Positions 61,556 to 64,000 of a DNA stretch of 64,000 nucleotides are shown here, piece by piece (the first letter of the stretch is position 1; every line of letters starts with the position of its first letter). The notes beneath the pieces were generated by a model. The model saw nothing but the letters and a program-made list of their open reading frames with translations, was not told the DNA's origin and ran no database searches. Source of the DNA: Sphingomonas sp. AR_OL41 (GTDB lineage Bacteria; Pseudomonadota; Alphaproteobacteria; Sphingomonadales; Sphingomonadaceae); assembly GCF_029911635.1 (NCBI RefSeq), contig NZ_JARYTI010000008.1:62001-126000 (forward strand), given 5' to 3'. The position numbers were made by a program, and so were the translations under genes.

Positions 61556-62602
61556 CTAGCCGATCAGAAAATAGGCCGCCGCCACCGCCAGCACGAAGGC
61601 GACGAGCGTGGCGGCGAGGATGACGAACAGCGGGCGCGGGCCGGCCTCGAGCAGTTGCGACAGCGGCGATCGGATCGCCGTCGCGGTGACCGCGGCGGCG
61701 AGCAGGCCGGCGGCGGTCTTCTCCGCCGCGGTCGCGACGAACGGCGGGATGATCCCGGTCGAGTTGATCCCGGCGAGCACGAAGAAACCGACCACGAACC
61801 ACGGCAGCCCGACCTTCTTCGCGCCGCTGGCGTCCTTGCCGAGGAACATCGCGACGATCGCCAGCACCGGTGCGAGCAGCGCGACGCGCGTCAGCTTGAC
61901 GATCGCGGCGATCTGCCCGGCGCCTTCGGAATAGGAATAACCCGCGCCAAGCGCCTGGGCGACGTCGTGGATCGCCGCACCGAGCATGAAGCCGGCCTTG
62001 AGGTCGCTCATGTGCAGCGCATGCGCGGCAAGCGGGTAGACCATCATCGCCGTCGCGCTCATCGCCGAGATGCCGACCAGCACCAAGGTGAGCTGCGCCT
62101 GGCTGGTGCGCTTCTCGCCCAGCGTCGTCGCCAGCGCCATCGCCGCGCTGGCGCCGCAGATCGCCACCGCGCCGCCGGCGAGCGTGCCGAACGCGGCATC
62201 GAAGCCGAGCCGCCGCGCGACGAGGATTCCCGCGCCCATCGTCAGCGCGACGATCGCCAGCACGCACAGCAACGCGACCGGACCAAGCGCGACGATCTGG
62301 CCGAGCGTGATGCGCACCCCAACCAGCACGATGCCCCAGCGCAATAGCGAGCGCGAGGCGAAGGCGAGACCGGGGGTGAGCCGCACATCGGCCGACAGGA
62401 AATTGAGCGCGAGGCCGATCAGCAGCGCCATCAGCGTCAGCGGCACGCCATAATGATCCGACAGGAATCCGGCGGCGAGCGTACCCGCCGCAACGATCGT
62501 CAGCCCCGGCCAATAACCGCGCCACGTCGCCTGCGGCGACGGCTCGATATCGCCGTAGAGATCCGCCGCCATCGGCAGCGGCCGCTTGGTGGAAAGTGCC
62601 AT
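61556..62602 (-). CDS. YeiH/UPF0324 family putative sulfate exporter
   Basis: 348-aa integral membrane protein with about ten helices. LLRWGIVLVGVRITLGQI, GAVAICGASAAMA and FMLGAAIHDVAQALGAGY are the conserved blocks of the YeiH family. Members are annotated as sulfate or taurine-related exporters, but the activity is not well established. A long inverted repeat lies upstream of the start. Confidence 0.88.
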   Translation of the reverse strand: MALSTKRPLPMAADLYGDIEPSPQATWRGYWPGLTIVAAGTLAAGFLSDHYGVPLTLMALLIGLALNFLSADVRLTPGLAFASRSLLRWGIVLVGVRITLGQIVALGPVALLCVLAIVALTMGAGILVARRLGFDAAFGTLAGGAVAICGASAAMALATTLGEKRTSQAQLTLVLVGISAMSATAMMVYPLAAHALHMSDLKAGFMLGAAIHDVAQALGAGYSYSEGAGQIAAIVKLTRVALLAPVLAIVAMFLGKDASGAKKVGLPWFVVGFFVLAGINSTGIIPPFVATAAEKTAAGLLAAAVTATAIRSPLSQLLEAGPRPLFVILAATLVAFVLAVAAAYFLIG

Positions 62603-62614
62603 GTCGCCCTCATG

Positions 62615-62709
62615 CCCGTTTGGGCTGAGCTTGTCGAAGCCCCGCCCTTGCGGGACGCGGCGACGAGGATGGAAGGACAGCCCTTCGACAAGCTCGGGGC
62701 GAACGGATA
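62615..62709. repeat. Inverted repeat with GAGCTTGTCGAAG/CTTCGACAAGCTC arms
   Basis: TGGGCTGAGCTTGTCGAAG at 62621-62639 faces CTTCGACAAGCTCGGGGCG at 62683-62701. This is a widespread sphingomonad extragenic palindrome. It sits between divergent yeiH-like and MFS genes, so it is not simply a terminator here. Confidence 0.65.
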
Positions 62710-62774
62710 GCTTTTCATTAGCGTAGCGACCGGCAATATGACAACGCTATCGGAAAATAAGCGGGAGTGGAGAG

Positions 62775-64000
62775 ATGGCCGATAATCAGGCGGGCGCCGG
62801 GGAGCGCGCAGGCGGCGGCGCGGCGCGCTGGATCATCGTGGCGATGATCTTCGTCGCGATCATGCTCAACTATGTCGATCGCCAGATTCTCGCGCTGCTC
62901 AAGCCGACGCTCGAGCTGCAATTCAAATGGTCCGACGCCGATTATGCCAATATGGGCACGGCCTTCCAGGTCGCGACCGCCTTCGCCTTCCTCGGCACCG
63001 GCTGGTTCCTCGACCGGGTCGGGTTGCGGCTTGGCTTCGCGCTTGGCGTCGCGATCTGGAGCCTGGCCGGCATGGGCCATGCCTTTGCCACTAGCGTGAC
63101 CGGCTTCTTCAGCGCGCGCATCCTGCTCGGCATGGCCGAATCGGTCGGCACGCCCGCCGCGGTGAAATCGGCGGCGACCTATTTCAACCATCGCGACCGC
63201 CAGCTCGCGCTCGGCATCGGCAATACCGCGCCCAATATCGGCGCGATCGTCACGCCCTTGTTCATTCCCGCGCTGGCGGTGGCCTATGGCTGGCAGGCGG
63301 CGTTCCTGCTCGCCGGCGGGCTCGGGCTGTTATGGGTGGTGGTCTGGTTCGCGATCCGCGTGAAGCCGGTCGCGCTCGACGCACTGTCGCCGGCGCCGGT
63401 GCCGTGGCTGAGCGTGCTGCGCAGTCGCAACACCATGGCGATCGCCATCGCCAAGGTGCTGTCGGACCAGGTGTGGTTTTTCATGCTGTTGTGGCTGCCC
63501 GACCTGTTCCACCGGCTGTTCGGGATGAGGCAGGGCACGCTCGGCCTGCCGATCGCGCTCGTCTATGTCATGGCGGCGTGCGGCGCGCTGACCGGCGGGT
63601 ACATCCCGTCGCGGCTGATGAAGGCGGGCTGGAGCGTCAACCGCGCGCGCAAGACGACGATGCTGCTCTACGCGCTGCTCGTGCTGCCGGTGGCGACGGT
63701 GCAGTCGCTGCAGAGCCCGTGGATCGCGGCGCTGGTGCTCGGCCTCGGGCTGTTCGCGCACCAGGGTTTCTCGACCAACGTGTTCGGCGTGACGACCGAC
63801 ATCACCCCGGCGCGCTCGGTCGGCTCGACGATCGGCATCGCGGCATTCTGCGGCAATCTCTGTTCGGTCGGGATGATCCAGTTCGCCGGCTGGTCGCTGT
63901 CGCACGGCTTCGGTTATGCGCCGATGCTGGCGATCTGCGCGGTGTCGTATCTGCTGGCGCTGCTCGCGATCCAGCTGATCATCCCGGTGATCGTGCCGGT
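62775..64000 (+). CDS. MFS transporter, hexuronate/ACS-type (3' end cut by window edge)
   Basis: Inner-membrane permease of the ACS/ExuT branch of the major facilitator superfamily; about 408 residues are visible and the end lies outside the window. IFVAIMLNYVDRQILALLKP is the TM1 signature, and GMAESVGTPAAVKSAATYF, LSDQVWFFMLLWLPDLFHRL and PARSVGSTIGIAAFCGNLC are typical of ExuT/GudP/galactonate carriers. GGAGTGGAGAG precedes the ATG at 62775. Substrate is likely a sugar acid. Confidence 0.85.
   Translation, partial: MADNQAGAGERAGGGAARWIIVAMIFVAIMLNYVDRQILALLKPTLELQFKWSDADYANMGTAFQVATAFAFLGTGWFLDRVGLRLGFALGVAIWSLAGMGHAFATSVTGFFSARILLGMAESVGTPAAVKSAATYFNHRDRQLALGIGNTAPNIGAIVTPLFIPALAVAYGWQAAFLLAGGLGLLWVVVWFAIRVKPVALDALSPAPVPWLSVLRSRNTMAIAIAKVLSDQVWFFMLLWLPDLFHRLFGMRQGTLGLPIALVYVMAACGALTGGYIPSRLMKAGWSVNRARKTTMLLYALLVLPVATVQSLQSPWIAALVLGLGLFAHQGFSTNVFGVTTDITPARSVGSTIGIAAFCGNLCSVGMIQFAGWSLSHGFGYAPMLAICAVSYLLALLAIQLIIPVIVP

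Noticed and set aside
1-64000. CRISPR arrays, rRNA genes and riboswitches
   Set aside because: No regularly spaced direct repeats, no rRNA-like sequence and no recognisable aptamer were seen; only one tRNA was found.

Overview
The window is GC-rich chromosomal DNA of an alphaproteobacterium, most likely Sphingomonas or a close sphingomonad. The basis is its content and style: tightly overlapping genes, a TonB-dependent receptor in a catabolic cluster, a CPFS-type GST-like protein of the FzlA kind beside csaA, an NDUFA9-like/uppP/gltD/gltB neighbourhood, and several families of long dispersed inverted repeats between genes. No rRNA and no CRISPR array were seen. One tRNA gene was found, tRNA-Leu(CAG).

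Layout. (1) 1-5236, minus strand: a four-gene overlapping operon for amino-acid or kynurenine metabolism (TPP enzyme, aldehyde dehydrogenase, kynureninase, amino-acid permease running off the left edge). (2) 5313-8030: a graveyard of mobile and defence genes. It holds two integrase C-terminal remnants, a chimera of an integrase N-terminus with an Eco57I/PglX-type DNA methylase that has lost its middle and end, a possible AbiEii-like nucleotidyltransferase fragment, the 3' end of a P4-type integrase, and a piece of a POT-type transporter. (3) 8053-25922: an aromatic-catabolism cluster in two control modules. The TetR module carries an MBL hydrolase, an 870-residue protein fusing an FAD ring hydroxylase to an extradiol dioxygenase, and an FAH hydrolase. 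The IclR (MhpR-like) module carries a TonB receptor, a Tat-exported sulfatase, a second extradiol dioxygenase, a quinone oxidoreductase, a second FAD hydroxylase, CoA-transferase subunits A and B, a second FAH hydrolase and an MFS porter. (4) 26029-27258: an intact P4-type integrase whose 3' end is about 90% identical to the fragment at 7591-7810. (5) 27480-36057: a second island bounded by a 17-bp direct repeat whose right copy is the 3' end of tRNA-Leu(CAG). It carries an Mrr type IV restriction enzyme, an HNH-domain protein, a Sel1-repeat protein, an IS21-family element and its own tyrosine recombinase next to the tRNA. (6) 36224-64000: conserved core chromosome (complex I NDUFA9-like SDR, uppP, gltD/DUF2059/gltB, fzlA-like/csaA, pepN, M28 and M48 peptidases, ltaE, NRAMP-like carrier, class A PBP, LacI regulator, YeiH, and an MFS hexuronate-type porter running off the right edge).

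How the genes may work together. In the catabolic island the inferred scheme is uptake of a (possibly sulfated) phenolic through the TonB receptor, desulfation by the exported sulfatase, and MFS import. Two FAD hydroxylases then form catecholic or trihydroxy intermediates, two extradiol dioxygenases open the ring, and two FAH-family hydrolases release pyruvate-type products. A 3-oxoacid product would be activated by the CoA-transferase. The usual meta-pathway hydratase, aldolase and acylating aldehyde dehydrogenase are absent, which points to an acylpyruvate-hydrolysis route instead. The substrate cannot be read from sequence. Matching palindromes (GTCC-N7/8-GGAC) occur upstream of three genes of the IclR module, and two TetR-type palindromes lie in the MBL/tetR divergent promoter.

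The most notable items are the fused hydroxylase-dioxygenase, the two-module pathway, the shared IclR-module palindrome, the tandem islands ending at tRNA-Leu(CAG), and the decayed defence genes at the left island edge.
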